The position numbers and the translations under genes are program-made. A model generated the notes under the pieces. The model saw nothing but the letters and a program-made list of their open reading frames with translations, was not told the DNA's origin and did no database searches. Below are positions 7,745-13,963 of a DNA stretch of 13,963 nucleotides, piece by piece (position 1 is the stretch's first letter; every line of letters begins with the position of its first letter). Source of the DNA: Lachnospiraceae bacterium (lineage in GTDB: Bacteria > Bacillota > Clostridia > Lachnospirales > Lachnospiraceae); the NCBI GenBank assembly GCA_014804495.1, contig JAAUZS010000180.1:1-13963 (forward strand), in the 5' to 3' direction.

Positions 7745-9166
7745 TTACTTTTGTCTTGCAGCCTTTCTCTCTGCCACTTCCTGACGCATTGCAGGCAATT
7801 TCTTCTCCAGATCGAATCTGGTAAAGATAAAGAACATAAGCAAATTGATCACTACCGGAAGATAATTGGAAAATCCATAAATGGAATATCTCATGGATGT
7901 GGTTGCTTCTGCCAGTGTTGCATCATAAGAACCCAGTACAAGGAACAGACTAAGCAGTAGGGAACCTGCCCCACCTCCTACCTTGCTTCCAAACCCAATC
8001 GCACCGCTGGAAGTTGCAACCAAAGTTTTATCATACTTCCACTCATTATAATCAACCGCCATTGCCAGCAGCACACCGTACAGACACATAAGTGGAATCT
8101 GAATAAAGCTTCCCAACAGACTGGTCACTATAAATAAAACAAAGTTTGTAGGTACAAAACAACGAATCCCCGCTGCAATCGCCGCTCCCAATGTTCCGGC
8201 GTAGATAGTTCTGGTCACACCCAGTTTTGCTATGATCGGTTTGGAAACTGCAAACCCAATAACAGTCGCAAGCATTCCTGCCGCACCAATCAGCCCTACC
8301 AAAGCGTCATTTCCAAAAATCCACTTACAATAATATGTACCGCCGGAACCTGCTATTGTATTTGTGATATTTGTGATCAGATTGAACAGTAATACGATCA
8401 CCCAATACTTATTATGGAACAACATCACAATTGCTTCTTTGAAGGGCACTACTTCCTCTTCTTCTGCTGCTTCCTCATGGATTTCATCCCCTATATCAGA
8501 TGCAAAAACTGCTTTCCGCCCATTGTTATAACAGATCAGGAACAAAAGAAGAACTGCTGCCCCCAAAATAACGCCATACTTTATCCATGCGCTCTGTGTT
8601 CCGCCCAACATATTCGTTACCGGAATGGTTGCGATGGCGATTATCATACCTGCCCCGTAATTACCTACCGCTCGGAATATTCCCATACTTCCGCGTTCAC
8701 TCTGGCTATTCGTCCGAACAACCATAACCGCTGAAAAGGGTGTTGCGATCATTGTGTAAATTACTGCCGTCAAAAGAACATTTGTTATCAACGCATAGAT
8801 AAGCGCCGGAGTCTGACCTGCCTGAATGGGAACAGTAAACATCATTACCATAATCACTGCCGCCGGAATTGCCATCCGCAACATCCACTGATAATATTTC
8901 CGGTTGCCACCTTTGGAATGATCTATGACATTTCCAAATATCACATCTGTAAATGCATCAAGAACCTTTGCAATTGCCATCACAATGCCGACACTGCCGA
9001 CAGCTAAACCGACCTTGTCAGTATAAAAATAAGTCAGCTGCCCAACAATATTTCCCATCAGTCCAAGTGCCAACTGTCCGCCGAAATCAGTCGCATAATC
9101 TTTGCCGCGCATCACGCGTCTTGCACCGTCCGCATCATAGCGGACTTCATTTTTATCCTTTGCCAT
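7745..9166 (-). CDS. GPH-family sugar/cation symporter (MelB-like)
   Basis: The 473-residue membrane protein belongs to the glycoside-pentoside-hexuronide:cation symporters, which import mono-, di- or short oligosaccharides or glycosides with Na+ or H+. About 12 membrane segments are readable, the first near residues 26-48. LDAFTDVIFGNVIDHSKGGNRK (69-90) matches the conserved 'D..TDP..G..D' region; D70 and D74 line up with cation-site aspartates of MelB, though the usual proline after TD is valine here. AVDYNEWKYDK (370-380) matches the late family motif DYGEWKTGKR. A highly acidic stretch (about 224-240) sits in the central cytoplasmic loop. The start is set by GGAGGAGG (9174-9181), 7 bases away. 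It follows the GH-A gene by 92 bases, a gap that holds a probable operator. It lacks the C-terminal IIA domain of LacS. Substrate unknown. Confidence 0.92.
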   Translation of the reverse strand: MAKDKNEVRYDADGARRVMRGKDYATDFGGQLALGLMGNIVGQLTYFYTDKVGLAVGSVGIVMAIAKVLDAFTDVIFGNVIDHSKGGNRKYYQWMLRMAIPAAVIMVMMFTVPIQAGQTPALIYALITNVLLTAVIYTMIATPFSAVMVVRTNSQSERGSMGIFRAVGNYGAGMIIAIATIPVTNMLGGTQSAWIKYGVILGAAVLLLFLICYNNGRKAVFASDIGDEIHEEAAEEEEVVPFKEAIVMLFHNKYWVIVLLFNLITNITNTIAGSGGTYYCKWIFGNDALVGLIGAAGMLATVIGFAVSKPIIAKLGVTRTIYAGTLGAAIAAGIRCFVPTNFVLFIVTSLLGSFIQIPLMCLYGVLLAMAVDYNEWKYDKTLVATSSGAIGFGSKVGGGAGSLLLSLFLVLGSYDATLAEATTSMRYSIYGFSNYLPVVINLLMFFIFTRFDLEKKLPAMRQEVAERKAARQK

Positions 9167-9221
9167 GTTATTACCTCCTCCACATCTTTATGAACTTAAG
9201 TTTACCATTCCTTTTTGAACT

Positions 9222-9260
9222 AATATTGCAATATTCTATTTGTAATTGCAAAATACTACT
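9222..9260. promoter_or_regulatory. Candidate AraC operator upstream of the symporter gene
   Basis: Two direct repeats at a 20-base pitch: AATATTGCAATATTCTATT (9222-9240) and GTAATTGCAAAATACTACT (9242-9260). Sixteen aligned positions (9225-9240 against 9245-9260) share 13 bases. The second copy matches a site at the divergent AraC promoter in 14 of 15 bases (9246-9260 against 11771-11785). The first copy contains a perfect 14-base palindrome (9222-9235). The site occupies the gap before the symporter and touches the GH-A stop codon. No strong core promoter lies just downstream: the best -10-like hexamer is TAAACT at 9199-9204 with no well-spaced -35, as would suit an activator-dependent promoter. 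Tandem half-sites about two helical turns apart are usual for AraC proteins. Confidence 0.6.
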
Positions 9261-11682
9261 ATTTATTTATTATCAAATGATATTGTACCCCCGGAACCTC
9301 TCCACTTAATGTAAAGCAGATATTTTCTCCGATTCTTTCTCCATCCATCTCCGCCAGAACCTCACCTATTGGATTCAAAATCTGAAGTGTTGCATTCTCT
9401 GCTTTCACACGAATCGTACCTTCCAAAGTCTCAGCATATAATTTCCCTTTCATTTCTACCGCTGTAAAAGGCATCCCCATGATTTCCGGTCCTGGATTAT
9501 AAGTCGTCTCATCCATTCCCGTTGTTCCCATTGCTGTCAATACAAACTCCTTCGCATCCTTAAGCAGTTCTTCTCCTACCGAAATTAATGTAAGGGAAAT
9601 CCTTTCATTTCCAGACTGTACGCTTACCTTGTCAGAAAGAACAATATTTTCATCTGGCGCGCCACTGAAGCAGGCGCAATATGGGGTATTTACTATATAT
9701 TTGGAATGATCCGGGTCAAATACAATCTCTTTTGTATCAGAAACCAGTTTTCCATCCACATATCCTGTACCTTCCGGCATCACGCCCCACTCTTTCATTG
9801 CCCGATCCATCAGACCTGCAAAGGTGCGGTAATCACCTTCTTCCGCAATTTTTGCAATCTCATCAAATACCAGAGCCTGCTCTCCCAAATGTACACCCGG
9901 CTTAATTTCATTAGTTCTTCTTGCAGCTCTTTCCAGACGGTTTTCTTCTTTATAACGGCGCATTACATCCCGATAAGCAGACCATGCATAATATACGCCA
10001 TGTTTTGCATCGGACAAATCTGCTCCATTTAAAAATCCTGCATTTATCGCAATATCCGCATCTCCCTGATAGGAATCCCCACTATCTAAGAATACATTGC
10101 GGGTTGCCATAATATAAGGGAAGAATGTGGTAAGCATTGAATGGAATTTCGGTAATGTACGCAAATCATTCTGGGTATAAACCACATCTGCTTTATTTTT
10201 TGCTACGGACACCATTCCTTTTAAAAATACAGAAGCCAAAAATCCCCACTGGCAGACAACTGCCGGATCATTATATACATCAAACACATTCAGGATTTCA
10301 TCTGCCGGCTGGTCATCCCACTTCTCTGACGTATGATGGTTATACAGAATCAGACCATCCCAGTCGTTCAGGCAGGCATATGCAATCGTCTGCAAAAATG
10401 CCGTTGAGTGGAAAGGATGCAGTCCGTATTCATTCCATTCACTGAGCATAAACGGTTTTCCTTCCACGATTGCAACAGACGCAAGGCTAATAAGCGTAGT
10501 TGCCATAGAGCCTACCCCTTTTTGCATAATCAGTGGATTTGCAGAAACATATTCTGTAGGACCGACTACCATATATGTATTTCCCTGAACCGGAAGAAGC
10601 GGATGGTTGAAATAGCTGTTGTTTTCCATCAAATCTCCATCCGTATGCCCATAAACATCTGCCGCACCCGCAATCAGATTACTGGTAACGATTGGCACCT
10701 TCACACCAAGAGAGTGCAAATAATCCTTCATCATCTGGTAGAATTTACGATTCATGTAGATGCCAAATTCCATAAAATCTGCATAACGTGCCGGGCTGCA
10801 AGCCCCATCCCATACACCATTTGGATCATTTTCAGGCTGATAAAAGCCGCCGTCAACTCCTTTTACAGTCCCCTGCTCCGGGTCTTCTTCATCTCCCAAG
10901 GCACATATTCCTTCATATGTCCATGCTTCTTTCAGATGTTCACGTGTATCATACTTCATCAGCAAATAGTTGTTGAAATGTCTCTGTACTTCATCCTGGT
11001 AAGGTTTCATCTGCTCACCACTATCCGTACCCTTGATTGCTGACTCCTCATTATTGATCTGAACTGTGACCACCGCCGGATCATCAATTAATGCCAGCCC
11101 AGTGTAAGGATTAACATGACACAGAAGCTCTTTCGCATATTCCTTCTGCAGTTCAATCAACCTTTCATTGTACATAGGGTATCGTTTAATACAGGAAGGC
11201 GCACCGCCCGGATAATCCAGTTCATCATCTGTCATAAATTCCCTTGCCACAATTAGGTCAATATGCAGGTAGATACCCTTTTCTTTTAACTTCGCTGCAA
11301 AGTAATCAAAACGATCCAGTCCTTCTTTATGAAACTTTCTGCTATTGCCGCTTTCATAATCCAAAAGGGGCGCTTCCCGGTAACTGCTCCAGCTTCCAGG
11401 TTCATCCCCAATCGGGGCATCCGCTGCATGAAGCCGGATAATATTGACCCCCATACTTGCAAAACGTTCTGCCATTTTATCCGCTGTTTCATGGTCCGGC
11501 GTATTGGATCTGGCTGCTACGTTAAATCCAAGAAATCTGGCACGCGTTCCGTCTTCAAAATACAAATGTCCTTTTCTACTCTTTACAAACCCGTGTTTTC
11601 CTGCCGGTGCATCAAGTAAATGTGAATAATCCAGTACTCCTTTGTTTGGTTCCGCCTTGTGAATCCGAATTCTCTGTCTCAT
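9259..11682 (-). CDS. Clan GH-A (GH5-like) glycoside hydrolase, multidomain
   Basis: The 807-residue protein has a GH-A (beta/alpha)8 barrel over about residues 35-450. FLGFNVAARS (50-59) and GVNIIRLHAAD (78-88) match the first barrel strands of GH5-like enzymes. VTVQINNEES (205-214) places the acid/base at E212, and PFMLSEWNEYG (410-420) places the nucleophile at E415, so a retaining beta-glycosidase is expected. Residues about 470-600 (QWGFLASVFLKGMVSVAKNKADVVY, from 478) look like the alpha/beta domain after the barrel in GH42-like enzymes; residues about 640-807 look beta-rich. There is no signal peptide, so it is probably cytoplasmic. I cannot place it in a CAZy subfamily or name a substrate. 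The start is ATG 11682, with GGAGGA (11691-11696) 8 bases upstream. It is the first gene after the divergent promoter, as expected for a main enzyme of the locus. Confidence 0.82.
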   Translation of the reverse strand: MRQRIRIHKAEPNKGVLDYSHLLDAPAGKHGFVKSRKGHLYFEDGTRARFLGFNVAARSNTPDHETADKMAERFASMGVNIIRLHAADAPIGDEPGSWSSYREAPLLDYESGNSRKFHKEGLDRFDYFAAKLKEKGIYLHIDLIVAREFMTDDELDYPGGAPSCIKRYPMYNERLIELQKEYAKELLCHVNPYTGLALIDDPAVVTVQINNEESAIKGTDSGEQMKPYQDEVQRHFNNYLLMKYDTREHLKEAWTYEGICALGDEEDPEQGTVKGVDGGFYQPENDPNGVWDGACSPARYADFMEFGIYMNRKFYQMMKDYLHSLGVKVPIVTSNLIAGAADVYGHTDGDLMENNSYFNHPLLPVQGNTYMVVGPTEYVSANPLIMQKGVGSMATTLISLASVAIVEGKPFMLSEWNEYGLHPFHSTAFLQTIAYACLNDWDGLILYNHHTSEKWDDQPADEILNVFDVYNDPAVVCQWGFLASVFLKGMVSVAKNKADVVYTQNDLRTLPKFHSMLTTFFPYIMATRNVFLDSGDSYQGDADIAINAGFLNGADLSDAKHGVYYAWSAYRDVMRRYKEENRLERAARRTNEIKPGVHLGEQALVFDEIAKIAEEGDYRTFAGLMDRAMKEWGVMPEGTGYVDGKLVSDTKEIVFDPDHSKYIVNTPYCACFSGAPDENIVLSDKVSVQSGNERISLTLISVGEELLKDAKEFVLTAMGTTGMDETTYNPGPEIMGMPFTAVEMKGKLYAETLEGTIRVKAENATLQILNPIGEVLAEMDGERIGENICFTLSGEVPGVQYHLIINK

Positions 11683-11748
11683 GCTTCACTTCCTCCATTT
11701 CTGTAACCGATATCCGTTCATGTTTCACGTTTGCTATGTTTGCATCGT

Positions 11749-11777
11749 ATCATAAAATCCAGCATCAATATTGTAAA
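11749..11777 (-). promoter_or_regulatory. Sigma-A-like promoter of the GH-A glycosidase gene
   Basis: On the minus strand TTTACA (-35, 11772-11777) and TATGAT (-10, 11749-11754) are separated by exactly 17 bases. Both match the sigma-A consensus in five of six positions. Transcription should start near 11742, giving a leader of about 60 bases before ATG 11682. The -35 hexamer lies inside one half of the candidate AraC operator, the position expected for an activator that touches RNA polymerase. Confidence 0.72.
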
Positions 11778-11805
11778 ATACTACTCTATATTATAAATTT
11801 CTATC
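11767..11805. promoter_or_regulatory. Candidate AraC operator in the divergent promoter region
   Basis: Two direct repeats at a 20-base pitch: AATATTGTAAAATACTACT (11767-11785) and TATATTATAAATTTCTATC (11787-11805). They share the pattern ATATTRTAAAWTWCTAY. The same pattern, as ATTGCAAWATWCTAY, occurs twice at 9222-9260 before the symporter. The proximal copy covers the -35 of the GH-A promoter, and the distal copy ends directly at the proposed -35 of the AraC gene (11806), so one bound dimer could act on both directions. AT-rich sequence raises the chance of coincidence, but the matching second locus argues against it. Confidence 0.6.
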
Positions 11806-11834
11806 TTGTTTTTTCTGTTTCGGATATTTATAAT
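11806..11834 (+). promoter_or_regulatory. Probable promoter of the AraC-family regulator gene
   Basis: A perfect TATAAT (-10, 11829-11834) stands 17 bases after TTGTTT (11806-11811), which keeps only the TTG of the -35 consensus. The predicted start near 11841 gives a leader of about 45 bases. Overlap with the edge of the operator suggests autoregulation. Confidence 0.5.
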
Positions 11835-11859
11835 GTAATCAAGTGACTAAAACTGCTTA

Positions 11860-11872
11860 TACAAATTTTGTA
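11860..11872. repeat. 13-base palindrome in the AraC gene leader
   Basis: TACAAATTTTGTA is a perfect inverted repeat around a central T. It ends at the ribosome binding site AGGGGA (11872-11877), which is 8 bases from ATG 11886. It could be a binding site or a weak stem touching the ribosome binding site; in such AT-rich sequence it may be chance. Confidence 0.3.
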
Positions 11873-11885
11873 GGGGACAACCAAA

Positions 11886-13076
11886 ATGGACTATATTGCT
11901 TTTTGCAGAAACTTCTTTGCGGCAACAAATATTCCAATCAGTCTTATAAAAAATGATAATCCTGTGTATTCAGCCTTAGGGGAAATGCTATCTATGACCC
12001 CGCCACCGTCGTCACAATGGGAACTTTTCCCACTGGAACGTAATCCAGTTTTTTGCGCCCTTTCCCCTGACCTTGAATACGGGCGGGTACATGTTGACGG
12101 TACGGACTATGATGTCATTGTAGGACCTGCCTTTAGTGTGCCTTTGACAGAAGAGCTTGTACGACAGTGTATGCGTGAGTTTATGCTTACTTCCAATTAT
12201 CGGGAACAGCTTACGGAATATCTCGCATGTATTCCACAAACCAGTCAGCTTCAATTTGCCAAGCACCTTGCCTTTTTATATCAGTGCTTGAACCATAAAG
12301 AAGTTAATCTGCATGATTTCTTTATTGAAAATGAAATAAAGACCGTAAGTCGAAGCCAACGTCAGGTAGACCGCAGTATAGATGATGCGGAAAATGACAT
12401 ACTACACAATACCTATCACTTTGAACTTGAGATATACCAGTATATAAAAGAAGGAAATATGCAACATCTAAAAGATTTTTTAAATTCCAGCATCAGACCC
12501 CTCAAAGAAGGAAAACTAGCCCATACTCCGGTACGCCATGCAAAAAACATTTTTATCGCTACTGCCGTCAAGGCAGGATTTCTGGGCGCTATCCCCGGAG
12601 GTGTGGATGTTGAAAAAACATATCAGCTTGTTGATTTTTATATTCAGGAATGTGAACAGCTTCAAACGATTGAAGAAATCACTAATTTACAATATATGAT
12701 GGTTCTGGATTTCTGCCAGAGAGCCGGTGAGACGCAGATACCGGAAGGTATTTCTTCCGAGGTGTACCAGTGCATGAATTATATCCGCAGCCATACCAAC
12801 GAATCCATCAGCATAGACGATGTGGCAAGACAGGTACACAGAAGCAGTTCCCATATGATGCGACGTTTTAAAGAAGAATTAGGGATTCATATCGGTGCAT
12901 TTATAACAAGATGTAAATTAGAAGAAGCCAAAACTCTTTTGACTTACAGCGATAAAAGTCTGGCTGAAATCAGCAGTTATCTTTGCTTTTCCAGCCAGTC
13001 TTATTTTCAGAATGTCTTTAAAAAACAATATAGTATTACACCTATGCAATATCGGAAAAAGACGCAAAAGAAATGA
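11886..13076 (+). CDS. AraC-family transcriptional regulator of the sugar locus
   Basis: The 396-residue protein ends in a typical AraC/XylS DNA-binding domain (about 290-392). The first helix-turn-helix is ISIDDVARQVHRSSSHMMRRFKEELG, ending near 333; the second is KSLAEISSYLCFSSQSYFQNVFKKQYSITPMQYR, ending near 390, with the family's C-terminal signature. Residues 1-289 have none of the cupin pattern of AraC itself. The stretch GRVHVDGTDYDVIVGPAFSVPLTEELVRQCMREF followed by YREQLTEYLACIP looks like the N-terminal sensory region of many Lachnospiraceae AraC regulators; the ligand is unknown. Translation starts at ATG 11886 behind AGGGGA (11872-11877). It is transcribed away from the GH-A gene across a 203-base gap with a paired operator, so it most likely activates the five minus-strand genes when their sugar is present, and may control itself. 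Confidence 0.92.
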   Translation: MDYIAFCRNFFAATNIPISLIKNDNPVYSALGEMLSMTPPPSSQWELFPLERNPVFCALSPDLEYGRVHVDGTDYDVIVGPAFSVPLTEELVRQCMREFMLTSNYREQLTEYLACIPQTSQLQFAKHLAFLYQCLNHKEVNLHDFFIENEIKTVSRSQRQVDRSIDDAENDILHNTYHFELEIYQYIKEGNMQHLKDFLNSSIRPLKEGKLAHTPVRHAKNIFIATAVKAGFLGAIPGGVDVEKTYQLVDFYIQECEQLQTIEEITNLQYMMVLDFCQRAGETQIPEGISSEVYQCMNYIRSHTNESISIDDVARQVHRSSSHMMRRFKEELGIHIGAFITRCKLEEAKTLLTYSDKSLAEISSYLCFSSQSYFQNVFKKQYSITPMQYRKKTQKK

Positions 13077-13123
13077 ATGTCTGAAGCAATATATCGTTTT
13101 ATAATTAAAAAGACTTAAAGCAA

Positions 13124-13600
13124 TTAACAAAAACGATAGTGCAATTCCTTCTCTAAAAACTGCATTATATACGGATTGTTTTCCTCACTCAATGTAGGCT
13201 GAAACGCCATGTAACGGCATTTCTGATACTGCTCGCCATCCAATACAAAAGTATATCCCTTTACACATTTCTGATTACAGTCATCGGGATTTATAAGCCG
13301 CTTGCAGACGGACGCTTTCTTGATTTCCTTTTTTACCTTTTCGGGCAGTTTATCAAGAAAGCTCTGGTATTCTAGTATATGTTCGGGATAAATGCGGAAC
13401 TTCATTCCCGTTTTCCGGGGGATGAATGTTGCCAAAGTCCTTTTGCTGCTGTTTAACACATAGGACACAACATAACCGCTCTTTTGCAGTTTTATATCAC
13501 ACTTACAGCCATTTTCTGTCAGATACTCGTTAATTTGATTTACAAAACTGCTAAAACGCTCGTCAACCGTTTCCATAAATATACTAAATTGCTCGTCCAT
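13124..13600 (-). CDS. Small cysteine-containing protein of unknown function
   Basis: The 158-residue protein is not one I can name. The N-terminal half (about 5-95) looks like a mixed alpha/beta fold (YVVSYVL, ATFIPRKTGMKFRIYP, then helix EYQSFLDKLPEKVKKEIKKA). The C-terminal half has spaced cysteines, C99, C108, C112 and C128, around CKRLINPDDCNQKC and YTFVLDGEQYQKCRYMAF, which could bind a metal such as zinc. The start is ATG 13600: GGAGGAA (13604-13610) lies just upstream, and the gap from the preceding stop is 14 bases. The in-frame ATG at 13663 would overlap that gene by 49 bases. It is probably co-transcribed with the GyrI-like gene before it and may act with that regulator. It converges on the AraC gene with a 47-base gap. 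Confidence 0.75.
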   Translation of the reverse strand: MDEQFSIFMETVDERFSSFVNQINEYLTENGCKCDIKLQKSGYVVSYVLNSSKRTLATFIPRKTGMKFRIYPEHILEYQSFLDKLPEKVKKEIKKASVCKRLINPDDCNQKCVKGYTFVLDGEQYQKCRYMAFQPTLSEENNPYIMQFLEKELHYRFC

Positions 13601-13603
13601 AAG

Positions 13604-13610
13604 TTCCTCC
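13604..13610 (-). promoter_or_regulatory. Ribosome binding site deciding the start at 13600
   Basis: GGAGGAA on the minus strand, with its GGAGG core 5 bases from ATG 13600, lies in the 14-base gap after the preceding stop codon. This favours the 158-residue protein over a 179-residue form beginning at 13663. Confidence 0.8.
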
Positions 13611-13614
13611 GTTA

Positions 13615-13962
13615 TTAATTTTTCTGGTTCGCCAAGTATGGGCGAACTTTTACGGGTATCCATACCTCATATTGTGCATTCTGTGGGTCCGGATTTAAGT
13701 AAACTTCAATATCAGGGGCGTTGGCATATTCATATCCGGATGTCGGAAGCCACTCTGTTATAATCCGCTGCTCCAATTCCTGTATTGACCGGTTTGTACC
13801 TGTTCCTGAAAAAATTGCCCAAGTGGACGCAGGCACGGTGTATTCTTCAAACTCACCGCTTGTTTTTGTACTGGAAACGGCAATAAAATATTTCCATTGT
13901 TCGTCATCATTGCAGGCACTCACGCCCAAAAGGCCCATTGGCGGCGTATCCATCATTCCTGC
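13615..13962 (-). CDS. GyrI-like effector-binding protein, probably the C-terminus of an AraC-type regulator (cut by window edge)
   Basis: The frame stays open to the right edge, so the N-terminus is missing. The visible part has the marks of the GyrI-like (Rob/SbmC-type) small-molecule-binding domain: PPMGLLGVSA, FIAVSS, YTVPASTWAIFSGTG, IITEWLPTSGYEYANAPDIEVYL and YEVWIPV. In Firmicutes such domains usually follow an AraC-type helix-turn-helix, which would lie beyond the edge. The ATG pair at 13951-13956 has only an AGGA directly against it and is unlikely to be the real start. The gene ends 14 bases before the small cysteine-containing gene, suggesting one operon. It probably senses a small molecule; which one is unknown, and no link to the sugar locus is visible. 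Confidence 0.82.
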   Translation of the reverse strand, partial: AGMMDTPPMGLLGVSACNDDEQWKYFIAVSSTKTSGEFEEYTVPASTWAIFSGTGTNRSIQELEQRIITEWLPTSGYEYANAPDIEVYLNPDPQNAQYEVWIPVKVRPYLANQKN

Positions 13963-13963
13963 C

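Noticed and set aside
10408..11043. A 211-residue open frame on the plus strand opposite the GH-A gene.
   Set aside because: It overlaps a gene with readable catalytic motifs, and its own composition resembles no protein family I know.
11729..11743. Repeated GCAAAC (minus strand, 9-base pitch) in the GH-A leader as a catabolite-control (cre) site.
   Set aside because: The nearest fit to the cre pattern misses the central CG and another key base; the evidence is too weak.
13092..13138. Inverted repeat TATCGTTTT / AAAACGATA between the convergent AraC and cysteine-protein genes, as a shared terminator.
   Set aside because: The loop is 29 bases, the stem is AT-rich, the right arm lies within the end of a coding region, and neither side has a U-run.
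1..13963. Mobile elements, CRISPR arrays, tRNA or rRNA genes, and phage or defence genes.
   Set aside because: I saw no transposase or integrase motif, no regularly spaced repeats, and no RNA-gene pattern.

Overview
The window suggests a low-to-moderate GC Firmicute of the Clostridia, most like gut Lachnospiraceae. The grounds are strong AGGAGG-type ribosome binding sites, sigma-A-like promoters, the AraC regulator type, and a GPH sugar symporter beside intracellular GH3 and GH94 enzymes. I identified families by reading the proteins; no database search was run.

Layout. The left edge (2-307, +) holds the C-terminal end of an HD-domain protein, cut by the window. From 365 to 11682, five genes on the minus strand form a carbohydrate locus. 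In transcription order they are: a large clan GH-A (GH5-like) glycosidase (9259-11682); a GPH-family sugar/cation symporter (7745-9166); a GH94-type disaccharide phosphorylase (5292-7634); a GH3 beta-glycosidase in the usual domain order (2866-5286); and a second GH3 in circularly permuted order (365-2848). An AraC-family regulator is transcribed divergently (11886-13076, +). At the right edge, on the minus strand, lie the C-terminal part of a GyrI-like effector-binding protein (13615-edge) and a small cysteine-containing protein of unknown function (13124-13600). No gene-free stretch exceeds about 210 bases.

How it works together (inference). None of the four enzymes has a visible signal peptide, so the symporter probably imports short beta-linked sugars or glycosides that are degraded inside the cell. 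The GH-A enzyme and the GH3s would hydrolyse ends or decorations. The GH94 enzyme would split a disaccharide with phosphate, giving sugar 1-phosphate and saving ATP. The substrate cannot be read from the sequence.

Regulation. Two tandem direct-repeat sites with almost the same sequence, each with a 20-bp pitch, lie at the GH-A promoter and in the 92-bp gap before the symporter. They are good candidates for operators of the neighbouring AraC protein. A strong hairpin with a short U-run separates the symporter from the GH94-GH3-GH3 genes and may lower or condition their expression. Three gene starts were moved inward from the longest open frame on the basis of ribosome binding sites.
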